Below are positions 15,679-24,060 of a stretch of DNA of 64,000 nucleotides, one piece after another. The position numbers were made by a program, and so were the translations under genes. Position 1 is the stretch's first letter; every line of letters starts with the position of its first letter. Under the pieces are notes generated by a model that was given only the letters and a program-made list of their open reading frames with translations, did not search any database and was not told the origin of the DNA. The stretch is from Curtobacterium sp. SGAir0471 (GTDB taxonomy: Bacteria; Actinomycetota; Actinomycetes; Actinomycetales; Microbacteriaceae): positions 2,914,001 to 2,978,000 of the forward strand of contig NZ_CP027869.1 in the NCBI RefSeq assembly GCF_005490985.1, in the 5' to 3' direction.

Positions 15679-16137
15679 ATGACCAGCAACGCAGCATCAC
15701 CCCGCACCGGGTTCGCTTCGACCCTCGTCCAGAAGGGCGCCCTGCTCTTCGGCGTCGTCTTCCTCATCGTCGGCATCGCCGGCTTCATCCCCGGCCTGAC
15801 CATGGACATGGGCACCATGTCGTTCGCCGGCAACAGCTCGATGGCCATGCTCCTCGGGCTCTTCCAGGTGTCGGCCCTGCACAACATCGTCCACCTGCTG
15901 TTCGGCATCGTCGGCATCCTCGCCGCCCGATCCGCAGCCGGCTCGCGTTCCTACCTGCTCATCGGCGGCATCATCTACGCCGTCCTGTTCGTCTTCGGCC
16001 TCTTCGTCGCGAACATGGCGGGCGCGGCGAACTTCGTCCCGCTGAACAGCGCGGACAACGTGCTGCACGCGCTGCTCGCCGTCGCGATGATCGTCCTCGG
16101 CGTGCTGCTCCCCCGCGCGGGTCGCACCGCGCGTTGA
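15679..16137 (+). CDS. DUF4383 membrane protein, copy A
   Basis: A 152-residue protein with four hydrophobic segments of the DUF4383 family. The N-terminus SPRTGFASTLVQKGALLFG is followed by IVGIAGFIPGLTMDMG, a His-containing helix LHNIVHLLFGIVG, and NFVPLNSADNVLHALLAVAM. ATG 15679 has GGAAGGAC upstream. It is nearly identical to the protein at 49260-49715: apart from the first residues, I count six substitutions, all conservative. The 227 bases upstream include the ABC promoter on the other strand. Function unknown; family members are often stress-linked in actinobacteria. Confidence 0.82.
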   Translation: MTSNAASPRTGFASTLVQKGALLFGVVFLIVGIAGFIPGLTMDMGTMSFAGNSSMAMLLGLFQVSALHNIVHLLFGIVGILAARSAAGSRSYLLIGGIIYAVLFVFGLFVANMAGAANFVPLNSADNVLHALLAVAMIVLGVLLPRAGRTAR

Positions 16138-16215
16138 TCGACCTCGGTGGGCCGTCCGGTGCTGGGCGGTCCGCCGGACCAGCGGTGGCCTCCCCGGGGA
16201 TCAGGGGCCATCGGG

Positions 16216-16243
16216 CGCCCCCGTCGCAACAGCGGCGGGGGCG
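16216..16243. terminator. Hairpin between convergent genes
   Basis: CGCCCCCG and CGGGGGCG arms with a 12-base loop, lying between DUF4383 copy A and the ketosynthase gene. No T-tract. It is unrelated to the dispersed palindrome family. Confidence 0.45.
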
Positions 16244-16275
16244 TCGTCGTGTCCGGCAGCCAGGCTCACGAGACG

Positions 16276-17217
16276 TCAGAGGCGCAGCGCGAGGGCGTTC
16301 GCGGTCAGGCCCGCCGCCGTCCCGCAGAGCAGCACGGTGTCACCGCGACGGAGTCGTCCGTCGTCGAGGCACCGCGCGAGCATGAACGGCACCGACGACG
16401 ACACCGAGTTCCCGAACGCCGCGACCTCGTCGACGTACTTGTCCGTCGGGATCCCGATCCGGCGCATCGCGAGCCCGATCGCCCCGCTGGCCTGGTGCGG
16501 GACGACCAGGTCGACGTCGTCGAGCCCGAGCCCGCTGCGCTCCCAGAACCGCGCGAAGAACCCGGGCAGGACCCGGAGCATCCCGGTCAGGGCACGGCGG
16601 CCGTGCATGTCGAACAGGTAGTCCGCCGGGTCTCCCTCGGCGTACCGCTGCGCCGGGTACCGGGACAGACCGCCCCGGAGCTCGGTGTCGTGGGCGTGCT
16701 CCGGCCAGGTCTGCTGCAGCGCCGAGAGCACACCCTGCGTGCCGTCCCCGCGCGTGAGCACCACGGCGGCGGCGGCGTCCGAGAACAGCTCGGCGGACTC
16801 GCGCTGCGTCGGGTCCAGGAAGCGCGACCCGACGTCACCGGACACGACGAGCACCCGCTCGTGATCGCCGTCCTCCAGGTAGCGGGAGGCGACGTCGAGC
16901 GCCGTGATGAAGCTCGTGCAGGTGGAGTTGACGTCGAGGGCGGCCGCCCGGGCGTCGGGTGCGACCCGCTCCATCACGAGTGCCGCCGTGCACGGGATCG
17001 GCTGCACGCCCGCGGCGCAGGCGGCGATCACCAGGTCGAGGTCGGCGGCGTCGATGCCGGCGCGCTCGATCGCGCGCGAGGCTGCCTCGGCGAGCATGTC
17101 GAGCTGTGACACGTCGTCGGCGATCCGGTAGCGCGTGACGGTCCGGGTGCCGCTGCCGTAGGTGACCCTCCGGTCGGGCAGTGCCGTCCCCCAGCCGGCG
17201 ATGGCGCAGTGCTTCAT
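16276..17217 (-). CDS. Beta-ketoacyl synthase III (FabH/OleA-like)
   Basis: A 313-residue thiolase-fold condensing enzyme. The catalytic triad is complete: C100 in DVNSTCTSF, H241 in VVPHQASG and N270 in FGNSVSSS. These correspond to Cys-His-Asn of FabH, so it should make a C-C bond between an acyl-CoA and a malonyl or acyl partner. It lacks neighbours of primary fatty acid synthesis (no fabD, acpP, fabF). It is the last gene of an operon with a metallo-hydrolase and an OleD-like reductase, overlapping the former by four bases. That context suggests a dedicated lipid or ketone pathway, not housekeeping FabH. Confidence 0.85.
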   Translation of the reverse strand: MKHCAIAGWGTALPDRRVTYGSGTRTVTRYRIADDVSQLDMLAEAASRAIERAGIDAADLDLVIAACAAGVQPIPCTAALVMERVAPDARAAALDVNSTCTSFITALDVASRYLEDGDHERVLVVSGDVGSRFLDPTQRESAELFSDAAAAVVLTRGDGTQGVLSALQQTWPEHAHDTELRGGLSRYPAQRYAEGDPADYLFDMHGRRALTGMLRVLPGFFARFWERSGLGLDDVDLVVPHQASGAIGLAMRRIGIPTDKYVDEVAAFGNSVSSSVPFMLARCLDDGRLRRGDTVLLCGTAAGLTANALALRL

Positions 17218-18068
17218 GGTCCCCCTCGGTCCTCGTCGTCGTCGGCGAGCAGGTCCACCCCGGTCCGGTGCTCGTCGTGGCTGAACAGCAGTCTGACACC
17301 CGCGCGCTCGAGTGCGAGCAGGCGCTCGGCGGTGTCGCGCTGCGCTCCGGAGTCGTGCGCGACCGCGCGCGGCAGGAGACGCAGGTCGTGTTCCCGCCCG
17401 AGCAGGTCACGGCTCCACGCGGCGTCGCCCGCGAGCAGCACGCGGTCCTCCACCAGCAGGCCGAGGTGTCCGTCCGCGTGTCCGGGCAGGCGGACGAGGC
17501 GGGTGCGACCGTCCCCGAACGGGTCGGCCGTCGCGAGTCCGGCCCCGGCGAGCGGACCGGTCGGGGCGGGGCCGAAGGCGCTGTCCGGGACGACCCGGAG
17601 CCGGTCGACGAGCCCCTCGGGCAGCAGTCCGCGCAGCTGCCCGGCGAGCAGCCGTGGGCGGGCGACGCTGCGGGCGATGCCCTCGGTGACGAACACCGTG
17701 GCGTGCGGGACGGCGGCGAGTCCGCCGACGTGGTCGGGGTGCAGGTGGGACAGGACGACGTGCGTGACGGCGTCCGTGTCGACGGCGTCGGCGAGCGTGC
17801 TGCCCGTCGGGACCACGGGTGGGAGCAGGCGTCGGTACGCCCACCCGGCCGCACCGGTCCGCCACGGCAGGGGTGCGTACCCGGTGTCGAACAGGACGGT
17901 GCGGTCCGGACCGGTCCAGGTGAAGACGTTCGCGGGGAAGACCCGGCGTCCGCGCGGGGCACCGCGGACGAGCCCGCGCAGGTCGTGGGTCGTCCACCCG
18001 CAGGCGGCGGCGCGCAGGACGCCGCGCGGGCGCTCCGCCACGCGACCGTCCGACGGACGCTCAGTCAC
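17214..18068 (-). CDS. Metallo-beta-lactamase-fold hydrolase
   Basis: A 284-residue MBL-fold hydrolase. The metal motif HLHPDH is at residues 108-113, preceded by FDTGYAPLPW. The later ligands are in RLPGHADGHLGLLV and LLAGDAAWS, and the C-terminal histidine in LFSHDEH. It may hydrolyse a thioester or lactone made by the adjacent ketosynthase. The start is GTG, overlapping the reductase stop by eight bases, and its own stop overlaps the ketosynthase ATG. Arginine content is high but codon use is like its neighbours. The substrate is inferred only from the operon. Confidence 0.82.
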   Translation of the reverse strand: MTERPSDGRVAERPRGVLRAAACGWTTHDLRGLVRGAPRGRRVFPANVFTWTGPDRTVLFDTGYAPLPWRTGAAGWAYRRLLPPVVPTGSTLADAVDTDAVTHVVLSHLHPDHVGGLAAVPHATVFVTEGIARSVARPRLLAGQLRGLLPEGLVDRLRVVPDSAFGPAPTGPLAGAGLATADPFGDGRTRLVRLPGHADGHLGLLVEDRVLLAGDAAWSRDLLGREHDLRLLPRAVAHDSGAQRDTAERLLALERAGVRLLFSHDEHRTGVDLLADDDEDRGGP

Positions 18069-19074
18069 GCGGCTGCTCCCCCACGCGACGGCCCCGCTGC
18101 CCGGCGACGGCGTAGCTCGCCAGTGCCGCGTCGAGCCCGACGACGGGCTCGTAGCCGAGCACCCGCCGCGCTCGGGTCAGGTCGAGCGTCTGCGAGTGCG
18201 TGATCGTCGACACCGTGTACCGGGTGATCGGTGGTTCCGGCTGTCCGGGCAGCACCGTGCACACGGCCTCGAGCACGGCGGCCAGCGCGGACACCGGCCC
18301 GGCGGGCAGGCGCAGGTACCGCGGGCGCACCCCGAGTCCGGTGAGCAGCTGGTCGAGGAGCTCGACGAACGGGCGCGGGTCCCCGTTCGTGATGTTGAAG
18401 GCGAGCCCGGCGGCCTCCGGTACCTCGGCGGCGAGCCGGACGGCGTGTGCGACGTTCTCGACGGCGGTCAGGTCGACGAGTCCGCGTCCGCCGCGCAGGA
18501 GCGGTACCCCGACCCGGTCGTGCACGCGCAGCAGCCTCGGCACGAGTCCGGTGTCCCCCGCGCCGACGATGCCGCGGGGGCGCAGGACGACGATCTCGGG
18601 TCCGTCGGGGTCGCCGCTCGCGGCACGGAGGAGTGCCTCCGCGTGCAGCTTCGAGCGGATGTAGTGGTTCATCGGGCGGCTCGGGTCGACCTGGTCCTCG
18701 CGGATGTCCAGCCGGTCGCGGGGTGCTGCGTAGATGCCGGGCGACGAGACGTGCACGAGCCGCCGCGCCCCGACCCGTCGCGCGTACTCGAGCACGCGGG
18801 CGGTGCCGGTGACGTTGGCGTGCTCGAAGGCCGACCAGGGCCCCCACGGCGAGCTGAGCGCGGCACAGTGCACGACGACGTCGGCGGGTACGTCCGAGCG
18901 GGCGAGGTCGTCGAGGGCACCGACGTGCACGTGACCCGCGGGCAACGCCTCGGGCCGACGGCCGGAGGCGGTGACGCGGTACCCGTGCGACCGCAGGGTC
19001 CGCACGACGTGACCGCCGACGAACCCGCTCGCCCCCGTGACCAGCGCGCGCTCTCCGCTACCCGTCGCCCCCAC
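18061..19074 (-). CDS. OleD/3-beta-HSD-like NAD(P)-dependent reductase
   Basis: A 337-residue extended SDR. The Rossmann motif VTGASGFVGGHVV lies at 12-24 and the active-site YxxxK is Y138-IRS-K142. The C-terminal block LPGQPEPPITRYTVSTITHS, then ARRVLGYEPVVGLD, matches OleD-like and 3-beta-hydroxysteroid dehydrogenase-like enzymes. OleD reduces the 2-alkyl-3-ketoacid made by OleA, which makes the downstream ketosynthase III notable. It is the first gene of the operon. I chose GTG 19074, seven bases after TAGGAT on this strand; longer starts would cross the divergent promoter. Confidence 0.8.
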   Translation of the reverse strand: MGATGSGERALVTGASGFVGGHVVRTLRSHGYRVTASGRRPEALPAGHVHVGALDDLARSDVPADVVVHCAALSSPWGPWSAFEHANVTGTARVLEYARRVGARRLVHVSSPGIYAAPRDRLDIREDQVDPSRPMNHYIRSKLHAEALLRAASGDPDGPEIVVLRPRGIVGAGDTGLVPRLLRVHDRVGVPLLRGGRGLVDLTAVENVAHAVRLAAEVPEAAGLAFNITNGDPRPFVELLDQLLTGLGVRPRYLRLPAGPVSALAAVLEAVCTVLPGQPEPPITRYTVSTITHSQTLDLTRARRVLGYEPVVGLDAALASYAVAGQRGRRVGEQPRD

Positions 19075-19081
19075 GGTCCCG

Positions 19082-19113
19082 ATCCTACGGGCCGGCCGGG
19101 CGGCCCCTAGGCT
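19082..19113. promoter_or_regulatory. Back-to-back leaderless promoters
   Basis: TAGGAT (minus strand, 19087 to 19082) serves the reductase operon and TAGGCT (19108-19113) serves the glycosyltransferase. The interval has the form CCTA-N20-TAGG and is GC-palindromic in the middle. Each -35 would fall on the other's -10, so the two directions should compete. Confidence 0.55.
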
Positions 19114-19119
19114 CGGCTC

Positions 19120-20355
19120 GTGCGCATCGCGCTGGTCACCGACTACTACCTGCCGACGCTCGGGGGCGTCCAGACGGCGGTGCGCTCGCTCGCCGAGGCC
19201 CTCACGACGGCCGGGCACGACGTCACGGTCTTCTGCCCCGACGACCCGGCCGGCCCCGCCCACACGCCCGGCGGCGCAGCCGCGCCGGCTGTCGTCGGCC
19301 TGCCCGTGTCCCCCGTGTTCCGTCCGGACGGCTACCCCTTCGCCTGGTCCCCGCGTCGCGTCCGTGCCCTGCTCCGCCGCGAGTTCACCGCGCGCCGGAT
19401 CGACGTCGTGCACACCCACTCCGAGATGTTCGCCGCGCTCGGCGGGCTCCGTGCCGCGCAGGACCTCGGCATCCCGGTGGTCCACACGATGCACGGCCGC
19501 ATCGACGTCTACACGCGGAACGTCCTGCCCGTGCCGACCGTGACGACCGCACTGCTCGCCGTCCTGCACGCGACGCAGGTCCCCCGTCGGGGCGTCCACG
19601 TCGCGGCCGATGCCCCGTACACCCGCACCCGGACGGCACGTCGGATGTGGCGGGTCATGCTCGCACAGTCACGGGCGAGCGACCACGTGGTGGTCCCGTC
19701 GCGGCACTTCGCCGACAAGCTCGTCGACCGGGGCGTGCGGACCCCGGTGTCGGTCGTCTCGAACGGCATCGAGCCCGCGGTCCTCGACGCGATCGGGCCG
19801 GCGTCGGTCCGGACCCGGGCGGTCGACGAGCCGCTCCGGGTGCTCTGGGTCGGCCGGCTGTCGCCCGAGAAGCGCCCGGAGGTCCTGGTCGAGGCCGCCC
19901 GCTCGTTCCCGCCCGGCACCGAGGTCGACGTGCTCGGCGACGGCGTCGCGCGTGCCGCGGTCGCTCGGGCGGTGGTCGGCACCCCGGTCCGGCTGCACGG
20001 TTCCACCCCGCACGACGAGGTGCTCTCCGCCATGCGACGCGCGCACGTGCTGGTGTCGAGCTCCGTCGACTTCGACAACCAGCCGATGGTGATGCTCGAG
20101 GCCGTCGCCACCGGCCTGCCCGTGGTGCACTGCGACCCGGACCTCGCCGAGGTCGTCCCCGAGGGCGGCGGCTTCACGACACCGACACCGGATGCCGCAG
20201 GCATCGCGGCGGTCGTGCGGCGGGTGCACGAGGAGCCGGAGCTCCTCGAGCGGGCGAGTGCCGCCCTGGTCGCGGCCCGCGGCCGCGTCGAACAGCGCGT
20301 CGACGGACTGGTCGCGGTCTACGAGAGCGTCCTGCGCCCGTCCCGCACCACGTGA
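19120..20355 (+). CDS. GT4-family glycosyltransferase
   Basis: A 411-residue GT-B glycosyltransferase of family 4. The N-terminal domain (MRIALVTDYYLPTLGGVQTA) has the glycine-rich acceptor loop. VHTHSEMFAALG and VHTMHGRIDVY follow, and the C-terminal domain has VSNGIEP, LRVLWVGRLSPEKRPEVLVEA and the donor motif VSSSVDFDNQPMVMLEAVATGLPVV, where EAxAxGxP is typical and the usual ExFG-type glutamate is replaced by DFDNQ. It resembles transferases of the PimB/MgtA type that add mannose or glucose to lipid anchors. GTG start, six bases after TAGGCT. It may glycosylate a product of the divergent lipid operon. Confidence 0.85.
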   Translation: MRIALVTDYYLPTLGGVQTAVRSLAEALTTAGHDVTVFCPDDPAGPAHTPGGAAAPAVVGLPVSPVFRPDGYPFAWSPRRVRALLRREFTARRIDVVHTHSEMFAALGGLRAAQDLGIPVVHTMHGRIDVYTRNVLPVPTVTTALLAVLHATQVPRRGVHVAADAPYTRTRTARRMWRVMLAQSRASDHVVVPSRHFADKLVDRGVRTPVSVVSNGIEPAVLDAIGPASVRTRAVDEPLRVLWVGRLSPEKRPEVLVEAARSFPPGTEVDVLGDGVARAAVARAVVGTPVRLHGSTPHDEVLSAMRRAHVLVSSSVDFDNQPMVMLEAVATGLPVVHCDPDLAEVVPEGGGFTTPTPDAAGIAAVVRRVHEEPELLERASAALVAARGRVEQRVDGLVAVYESVLRPSRTT

Positions 20356-20400
20356 CGGCCTGGAGGCTCCCCACCATCCGGCACCGAGCCTCCAGACCGT
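20355..20400. repeat. Dispersed palindromic repeat, copy 5 (divergent)
   Basis: ACGGCCTGGAGGCT and AGCCTCCAGACCGT arms, one mismatch. The core GGAGGCT and AGCCTCC is kept but the outer GGACGGG is changed on both sides. It lies between two convergent genes. Confidence 0.65.
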
Positions 20401-20411
20401 CGTGTGGCCGG

Positions 20412-21569
20412 TCAGACCGTGGCGGACGCAGCCTGCAGGGTCGCGGCGAGCGGGTCGAAGTCCTCGGGCAGCGACGCGATCGGCGCGACCGTCGACGCGA
20501 CCTCGACGAACGCGCGGCGCGCGACCGACTCCTCGACGGCCACCATGGTGTCGAGCACGTGGTAGCCGACCTCGCCGGTCGCGATGTGCGCACCGCCCCC
20601 GCGGATCGCCCGTGCCATGTCGAGCACGCCGAGACCGCGGCCGACCGTCGGTTCCTCGTCGGACAGGGTCTCCCACTCCTGCTCGATCGGGAACGACACG
20701 TCCGCGCCGAGCGGTCGGGCGATGCGGATCGGGTGGCCTCCGCCGAAGGTGTTCGGGTCAGGGAGCACGATCGTGCCCTCGGTGCCGTTCACCTCGAAGA
20801 CGCCGTGCCGGAAGAGCGGGGTGTCGAACGACAGCAGCGACTGCGCGTTCCCGCCCTGCTCGAACGACGTGAGCACCGAGAGGTGCGTCGGGACCTCGAC
20901 CGGGAACTCCTGCCCCGCGTTCGGTCCGACCACCAGCTGTCGGGTGTCGCGCGACCGGGTCCCCGTCGCCACGACCGACGCGACCGGGCCGAGCAGGTGC
21001 ACGAGCGCCGTGAAGTAGTACGGCCCCATGTCGAACAGCGGGCCGGCGCCCTTCGCGTAGAGGAAGGACGCGTTGGGGTGGAACACGTCCGGTCCCTGCC
21101 ACTGGAAGCTCGTGACGGCGGTGAGCGGCGTGCCGATCGCGCCGGCCTCGATCGCGCGCTTGGCGGTCTGCCACCCGGCGCCGAGGACGGTGTCGGGCGC
21201 GATGCCGAGGCGCAGGCCGAGCTCGTCGGCGAGCGCCACGAGCCCGGCGGCGCTCGCGCGGTCGACGCCGATCGGCTTCTCGCTCCAGACGTGCTTGCCG
21301 GCGCGGAGTGCCGCCGTGGAGACCTCGACGTGCGTGGCGGGCAGGGTCAGGTTGACGACGATCTCGACGTCGGGGTCGGTGAGCACCTCGTCGCCCGTGC
21401 CGGACGCGGGGATCCCCCACTTCGCCGCCGTCGCCGCGGCGCGCTCGGTGTCGATGTCACCGATGCGGACCACCTCGACGTCCGGGAAGGTCGTGAGGTT
21501 CGTGAGGTACTGCTCGCTGATCATCCCGGCGCCGATGAAGCCGACGCCGACGCGTCCCGTGCGGGTCAT
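20412..21569 (-). CDS. Gfo/Idh/MocA-family oxidoreductase
   Basis: A 385-residue NAD(P)-dependent sugar dehydrogenase. The N-terminal Rossmann domain has GFIGAGMIS (10-18) and the family lysine motif EKPIG at 97-101. In the C-terminal domain, FDMGPYYFTALVHLLGPV and the DMARAI segment are typical. It probably oxidises or epimerises a sugar, inositol or a glycoside at C3. It is the last gene of a three-gene operon whose genes overlap by four bases (ATGA, GTGA). Partner genes are a sugar-phosphate isomerase/epimerase and a sugar transporter. The exact sugar is not evident. Confidence 0.87.
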   Translation of the reverse strand: MTRTGRVGVGFIGAGMISEQYLTNLTTFPDVEVVRIGDIDTERAAATAAKWGIPASGTGDEVLTDPDVEIVVNLTLPATHVEVSTAALRAGKHVWSEKPIGVDRASAAGLVALADELGLRLGIAPDTVLGAGWQTAKRAIEAGAIGTPLTAVTSFQWQGPDVFHPNASFLYAKGAGPLFDMGPYYFTALVHLLGPVASVVATGTRSRDTRQLVVGPNAGQEFPVEVPTHLSVLTSFEQGGNAQSLLSFDTPLFRHGVFEVNGTEGTIVLPDPNTFGGGHPIRIARPLGADVSFPIEQEWETLSDEEPTVGRGLGVLDMARAIRGGGAHIATGEVGYHVLDTMVAVEESVARRAFVEVASTVAPIASLPEDFDPLAATLQAASATV

Positions 21570-22408
21570 GCGGACACCCCCGTCGTGGCGGTCGCGTCCG
21601 ATCCGGCGAGCGTGGCGTGCAGCCAGCGGTACGACTGCTCGACCCCGTCGAAGATCTCCCCGTCGAAGCCGTCGAACTCGATGACGGCGTACTCGAGCGC
21701 GGTCGCCGCGGCCAGCGCCTCGGCCAGACGGACGTCGCCCTGCCCGGCCGGGGTCTGGTCGGTCGGCACCTGCGCGGTGGAGATGCCCTCGCGCATCGGG
21801 CCGTCCTTGACGTGCACGGCGACGATGCGGTCACCGAGCTCCTCGACGAACGGCACCAGGTCGATGCCCGCGGCGGACGCCCAGTACAGGTCGAGTTCGA
21901 GCACGACGCGGGGGTCGAGCAGGTCGGCGAGCACCCGCAGCGCGGGCTTCCCGTCGATCCGGGGCCGGAGCTCGTGGTCGTGGTTGTGGTAGCCGACGCG
22001 CAGGCCGTGGGCGGCGGCTTCCTCGGCGGCGGCGTTCAGTCGGGCGGCGACCCGCTCGACGCCCTCGCGGGTCGTCCAGTGGTCGGGCCCGACGAACGGG
22101 TCGATGACGATCTCGAGCCCGAGGGCCGACGCCTCGGCGAAGGTCTCGGCGTGCGACGGTGCGGTCATCACGGTGCCGTCGGGCAGCGGGATCGTCTCCT
22201 CGACCAGGAAGGCGTGACCGGTGCGGGCGCTGATGCCGTGCGCGTCGAAGGCCGTCCGGAGCTCGGCGGCGCGACCGACGAAGGCGAACGCCTCGACGGT
22301 GTCGAACCCGATGGCGGCGAGGCGTGCGACGCCTCCGTCGAGGTCGGGCGCGAGGGCCTTGTCGACCGTGTAGAGCTGGAGCGAGATGCGGGGTGCCACG
22401 GTGGTCAC
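21566..22408 (-). CDS. Sugar phosphate isomerase/epimerase (AP endonuclease 2-like TIM barrel)
   Basis: A 280-residue Xyl-isomerase-like TIM-barrel protein related to IolE/IolH-type enzymes. Landmarks are ISLQLYTVDKALAPD at the start, GYHNHDHELRP with metal-ligand histidines, VLELDLYWASAAGID, DRIVAVHVKDG and YAVIEFDGFDG with a late glutamate; together these supply the divalent metal site. GTG start, overlapping the transporter stop by four bases. Paired with a Gfo/Idh/MocA dehydrogenase it may take part in inositol-like or 3-keto-glycoside catabolism. Specific substrate unknown. Confidence 0.83.
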   Translation of the reverse strand: MTTVAPRISLQLYTVDKALAPDLDGGVARLAAIGFDTVEAFAFVGRAAELRTAFDAHGISARTGHAFLVEETIPLPDGTVMTAPSHAETFAEASALGLEIVIDPFVGPDHWTTREGVERVAARLNAAAEEAAAHGLRVGYHNHDHELRPRIDGKPALRVLADLLDPRVVLELDLYWASAAGIDLVPFVEELGDRIVAVHVKDGPMREGISTAQVPTDQTPAGQGDVRLAEALAAATALEYAVIEFDGFDGEIFDGVEQSYRWLHATLAGSDATATTGVSA

Positions 22409-23772
22409 CGGACCTTCTTGATCGGGAGGATGACGAGCGCGCCGAGGAGCACGGCGACGCCGGCGCCCCAGAGCATGAGCGTGTAGTTCTGGCCGCCGCC
22501 GATGCCGAGCAGGAAGAGGCCGACCGCCGGGGCGAGCGACTGCGGCAGGGCGTTGGCGATGTTGATCACGCCGAGGTCCTTGCCCGGGCGCTCCGGGTCG
22601 GGGAGCACGTCGACGACGAGCGCGGTGTCGATCGCGGCGTAGATGCCGTAGGCGAAGCCGAGCACGATCTCGGCGAAGTAGAACCCGCCGACCGACTCGA
22701 CGTGGGCGAGGATGATGAGGCCGACGGCGGTGAGCGCCGTGGAGCCCCAGACGAACACCTTGCGGCGACGGACGCGGTCCGACACCCAACCGGACACCGC
22801 GGCGCTGACGAGCAGGGCGACCGTGTAGAGGAGCACGCCGAAGGCGACGGTCGCGGTGGCCTCGGCGACGTCCTTGATCCCGATCTGCTCCTGCATGTAG
22901 AGCAGGCGGTAGGTCGTGAACATGAACGTGCCGAAGGTGATGAGGAACCGGCCCCACCAGGCGAGCCCGAAGTCGGGGTGCTTGATCGGGTTGGTCCAGA
23001 ACGACGCGATGAGCGTGAGCCAGCTGAAGGGCTTGGTGGTGGCCGGGAGCTCGTCGCGGGCGACGACCGCGTAGACGAGGATCACGACGATCGCCAGGAT
23101 GCCCGGCGCGATGAAGAGCACCGGCAGGTTGCCGACCAGGTACACGGCGAGGTAGAGGCCGGCGAGGATCGCGATGTTCTGCGCGAGGGCGATGACGCTC
23201 GAGGCCTTGCCGCGCTGGAACTCCGGCACGTTGTCGGCGAAGCTCGCGGTCAGCGTGGCGAGGACGGCGTTCGCGGCGACCTGGGCGAGCACCCACGCGA
23301 TGGTGAGCTGCAGCACGTCCGGCGCGAACGCGAGCCAGGCGAGGGCGACGACGAAGACGACGACGCCGATGACCATCCACGGCCGACGACGACCCCAGCG
23401 GGTGCGGGTGCGGTCGGAGAGCGCTCCCGCCAGCGGGTTGGCGAGCAGGGCGCCCAGGGCACCGAACGGCAGGACCGAGCCGACGATCGTCTCGGGGCTG
23501 TCCGGGTCGAGCACCGTCGCCTTGATCGACATGCTCACGAACACCGGCGTGAGCAGTGCGGCGAAGAGGCCGAACTGGGCGAGGCTGAGCGCCCAGAGGT
23601 ACTTCGGGCCGACCCGGACGGTGCTGACGCTCTGCGTGAGGCCCTCGACCGAGAACGCCCGCGATGCCGCTGCGGGGTCGGCGCTCGTGGCTCCGGCGGC
23701 CGCGGTGACCGGCGGGTTCGCGGTACCGGCGAGACCGGACTGCGGTTCTTCCTTCGACGTCGGTGTCGACAT
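22405..23772 (-). CDS. GPH/SUT-like MFS sugar transporter
   Basis: A 455-residue, 12-helix MFS protein. The loop LAGALSDRTRTRWGRRRPWM between helices 2 and 3 is the signature of glycoside-pentoside-hexuronide and sucrose-type transporters, and GWVSDRVRRRKVFVWGS is its repeat. A hydrophilic N-terminus of about 60 residues precedes helix 1. ATG 23772 has the strong site GAGGAGGAG seven bases upstream. It heads the sugar operon and probably imports a disaccharide or glycoside processed by the next two enzymes. Inverted repeats just upstream are candidate operators. Confidence 0.83.
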   Translation of the reverse strand: MSTPTSKEEPQSGLAGTANPPVTAAAGATSADPAAASRAFSVEGLTQSVSTVRVGPKYLWALSLAQFGLFAALLTPVFVSMSIKATVLDPDSPETIVGSVLPFGALGALLANPLAGALSDRTRTRWGRRRPWMVIGVVVFVVALAWLAFAPDVLQLTIAWVLAQVAANAVLATLTASFADNVPEFQRGKASSVIALAQNIAILAGLYLAVYLVGNLPVLFIAPGILAIVVILVYAVVARDELPATTKPFSWLTLIASFWTNPIKHPDFGLAWWGRFLITFGTFMFTTYRLLYMQEQIGIKDVAEATATVAFGVLLYTVALLVSAAVSGWVSDRVRRRKVFVWGSTALTAVGLIILAHVESVGGFYFAEIVLGFAYGIYAAIDTALVVDVLPDPERPGKDLGVINIANALPQSLAPAVGLFLLGIGGGQNYTLMLWGAGVAVLLGALVILPIKKVR

Positions 23773-24060
23773 GACTCCTCCTCGAGCCATCGGGGGCGGG
23801 TGCCCTCTGAATACCTAGTGCTGGTAGGTGAGCAGGACAGTAACACTCAAAACCTTCCTGCGGAAGCTTTTTCTCGACATGTGTCGCGAGCGCCTCCGCG
23901 GGACGCAACCTCGGCGGTTCCACGCAACGGTCCACCGCTGCGGACCGTCGCCGACGTTGCGTTCTGCACTTCCCCGGAGCGACGCGGAACACCGCGCCTT
24001 GCTCGCGTGTTGGGTCGTGCGACGCCCGATCGACGGGCGCCGCTGACGGAAGGTGCACCC
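23773..24060. other. Divergent intergenic region of 288 bases
   Basis: It lies between the sugar operon (left) and the monooxygenase gene (right). Besides the inverted repeats noted, on the minus strand TTGAGT is followed 18 bases later by TACCAG, a weak -35/-10 pair for the sugar operon. It has locally lower GC than its surroundings (AAAACCTTCC, AAGCTTTTTC). A minus-strand reading frame crossing it is not supported as a gene. Confidence 0.4.
23813..23829. promoter_or_regulatory. Candidate operator of the sugar operon
   Basis: ACCTA-N7-TAGGT, an inverted repeat about 40 bases upstream of the transporter ATG. Further inverted repeats lie at 23854-23866 (CTTCC-TGC-GGAAG) and 23875-23886 (CGACA-TG-TGTCG). 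The regulator is not encoded nearby. Confidence 0.35.

Noticed and set aside
19647..21992. Very long open frame on the plus strand across the glycosyltransferase and the sugar operon
   Set aside because: At this GC content the antisense and shifted frames of real genes stay open. It lacks any domain and overlaps well-supported genes.
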